Source: an uncultured Oscillospiraceae bacterium
GTDB taxonomy: Bacteria; Bacillota; Clostridia; Oscillospirales; Oscillospiraceae
Assembly (NCBI GenBank): GCA_934591895.1
Contig: CAKTPP010000014.1
Span: 1-41,274, forward strand
DNA length: 41,274 nucleotides
Direction of reading: 5' to 3'
Part shown: positions 40,125-41,274 of the stretch, piece by piece
Layout of the letters: each line of letters begins with the position of its first letter
Position numbering within the stretch: the first letter of the stretch is position 1
The notes under the pieces: model-generated
The model's input: the letters and a program-made list of their open reading frames with translations, nothing else
What the model was told of the DNA's origin: nothing
Database searches by the model: none
Program-made: the position numbers and the translations under genes

Positions 40125-41274
40125 CATACAGCGAGTTGACCTGGGGCGTAGTTGACAACTACGCCTTTTCTTGTATTCACCGACACCTGGGGTGCCGGAA
40201 GTGGAAACACATCAGGGATGAAGATGGCTCCCACACAGTTGTAATGGATCACAAGATGCTGCTCCCATATCCCGTCAATCTTCTCCGCCTGATGGACTTC
40301 GATGTGATCGATCAGCTCATTGAGCATCCTGGGGGTCAGAACCTTGGCTCTTGTGTATTTACGGACGGTGGAGATAAACATATCTGCCGTTACAGACTTG
40401 CTGCTGAGCTTGTCCATTTCAGCACGGAGGGCCTTGATCTTCTCGGATATCTCCTTTTGTTCATCCTCATACCTGCGGGACATTTTGGCAAAGCGATCAT
40501 CCGAGAGCTTGCCGGAAACATTGTCCTCATAGATACGCTCAAACAATCCATCCAGTTCTTCGTCACGGGCTTGCAGGGCTGCAAGCTCTTTTTCTTTGAG
40601 TTTGCGATCCAGAGCGACATTCTGTTGAGTGCTGCCCATAACGGCCTTGACGAAATCGTCCTCATAGCGGCTGGCAAACTTGGTTAGTCGCTTGATCTCA
40701 CCTAACACCACCTGTTCCAGAAAATCCACACGGACGTAATGGGTAGAGGTGCAAGTGCCGCGGTTGCCCTTATAATTGGAACAGTTGAAATATCGGATCT
40801 CCGGGTTTCCCTGATTGAAGTGGAAATGCAGGTTGTTTCCGCAATCGGCACAGACCAGCAGGCCGGAAAACATATTCTTCTCGCCCTCGTTGGTTCGGCG
40901 CTTGCGGACTTTGCCCCGTTTCTGCTGAACCTGCTCCCACACGGCGCGATCAACAATCGGCTCATGGACATCTTTGAAAACCACCCAATTTTCACGGTCG
41001 TTTTCGATTCGCTTCTTATTTTTGTAAGACTTGGAGTAGGTCTTAAAATTGAGGATATCGCCGCAATACTCTTGCAGGGAAAGAATTTTTGTGATGGTAG
41101 AGCTGTTCCACTTGGTAGGCGGCTGCTGCTTGCCTTTTCCGGGACGCTTGACACCCTTTTTCAGCCAGTAGGCCCGTGGGGTCAGAATTTCCTCCCGCTC
41201 AAGCTGGGCGGCAATCTGCTCCGTTCCCATGCCATCCAGGGTCATACCGTAGATACGCTTGACCACTTGGGCGG
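40124..41274 (-). CDS. Large serine recombinase (TnpX/TndX-type), 5' end beyond the window
   Basis: At least 383 aa seen; the N-terminal catalytic domain with the serine nucleophile lies outside. Seen in order: the recombinase domain (AQVVKRIYGMTLDGMGTEQIA, about 1-110), a zinc ribbon (CADCGNNLHF ... CSNYKGNRGTC), a long coiled coil (about 230-300) and a DUF4368-like end. Family role: excision and integration of conjugative or mobilisable elements. GC content and codon use look lower than in the neighbouring genes. The stop codon lies at the T run of the tRNA-Leu terminator. The frame is open to the window edge. Confidence 0.93.
   Translation of the reverse strand, partial: AQVVKRIYGMTLDGMGTEQIAAQLEREEILTPRAYWLKKGVKRPGKGKQQPPTKWNSSTITKILSLQEYCGDILNFKTYSKSYKNKKRIENDRENWVVFKDVHEPIVDRAVWEQVQQKRGKVRKRRTNEGEKNMFSGLLVCADCGNNLHFHFNQGNPEIRYFNCSNYKGNRGTCTSTHYVRVDFLEQVVLGEIKRLTKFASRYEDDFVKAVMGSTQQNVALDRKLKEKELAALQARDEELDGLFERIYEDNVSGKLSDDRFAKMSRRYEDEQKEISEKIKALRAEMDKLSSKSVTADMFISTVRKYTRAKVLTPRMLNELIDHIEVHQAEKIDGIWEQHLVIHYNCVGAIFIPDVFPLPAPQVSVNTRKGVVVNYAPGQLAV
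40125..41274. mobile_element. End of an integrated mobile element next to tRNA-Leu (continues past the window)
   Basis: A lower-GC segment starting directly after the tRNA-Leu terminator and holding a large serine recombinase transcribed towards the junction, as is usual at the end of Tn4451/Tn5397-like elements. The exact attachment site cannot be fixed without the other end; the junction is likely between about 40119 and 40170. Confidence 0.75.
40145..40165. repeat. 21-bp perfect palindrome at the 3' end of the recombinase gene
   Basis: GGCGTAGTTG-A-CAACTACGCC, ten-base arms around one base, encoding GVVVNYA of the recombinase C-terminus. On the plus strand it is followed by TTTTC. It could be a terminator-like hairpin or a recombinase-related site. 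Confidence 0.7.

Noticed and set aside
1..41274. CRISPR arrays, toxin-antitoxin or phage-defence modules, insertion sequences
   Set aside because: No regularly spaced repeats, transposase genes, or recognisable defence families were seen; the only mobile signal is the serine recombinase at the right end.

Overview
The window reads as a high-GC, spore-forming, anaerobic Firmicute, most likely a clostridial Oscillospiraceae-type genome (Oscillibacter/Intestinimonas/Flavonifractor relatives). This is inferred from a SleB germination hydrolase, a T-box-regulated thrS, a V-type ATPase operon in the enterococcal/clostridial ntp order, the gdpP-rplI-dnaB and tilS-hpt-ftsH gene orders, and clostridial-style Shine-Dalgarno sites. 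Nearly all of it is ordinary chromosomal core. Only the right end (after about 40.1 kb) is clearly foreign.

Layout. 1-240: two strong leftward promoters of rRNA-operon style facing out of the window. 240-3010: sleB and T-box-controlled thrS (minus strand). 3171-4926: a small zinc-ribbon protein gene (plus) convergent with ychF (minus), separated by a 265-bp block of hairpins. 5003-12833: a six-gene minus-strand run gdpP-rplI-dnaB-tilS-hpt-ftsH joining c-di-AMP turnover, a ribosomal protein, replication, tRNA-Ile lysidine, purine salvage and membrane proteolysis. 12873-13895: a sugar nucleotidyltransferase with a shortened mutase-like tail (plus). 13943-22749: nine-gene V-type ATPase operon (H-I-K-E-C-F-A-B-D), whose K subunit carries the sodium-ligand pattern. 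22958-23972: a stand-alone E2-acyltransferase-like protein without the catalytic histidine.

23825-26746: a possible small secreted peptide, a padR-led membrane-protein operon, and an isolated lipoprotein. 26939-30921: prfC (RF3), a patatin-like lipase, a YgjP-type metallopeptidase and an unknown small protein, all minus. 30924-33726: plus-strand endonuclease IV, a cysteine-rich small unknown and a ThrE-family exporter. 33746-36345: a zinc/cadmium resistance cassette (CadC/SmtB-like repressor, separate HMA metallochaperone, P1B ATPase) with promoter and operator. 36376-38971: mnmA followed by a GtrB-like glycosyltransferase and a GtrA-like flippase. 39024-39836: a DUF975 membrane protein. 39929-40124: tRNA-Leu(CAG) with promoter and terminator. 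40124-end: a large serine recombinase, lower in GC and truncated by the window edge, which marks one end of an integrated mobile element abutting the tRNA terminator.

No wholly new multi-gene system is evident. The best leads are the mobile element boundary at tRNA-Leu, the nucleotidyltransferase fused to a degenerate mutase domain IV, the E2-like protein with a His-to-Glu change, the hairpin block next to ychF, and the overlap of the thrS terminator with the sleB ribosome-binding site.
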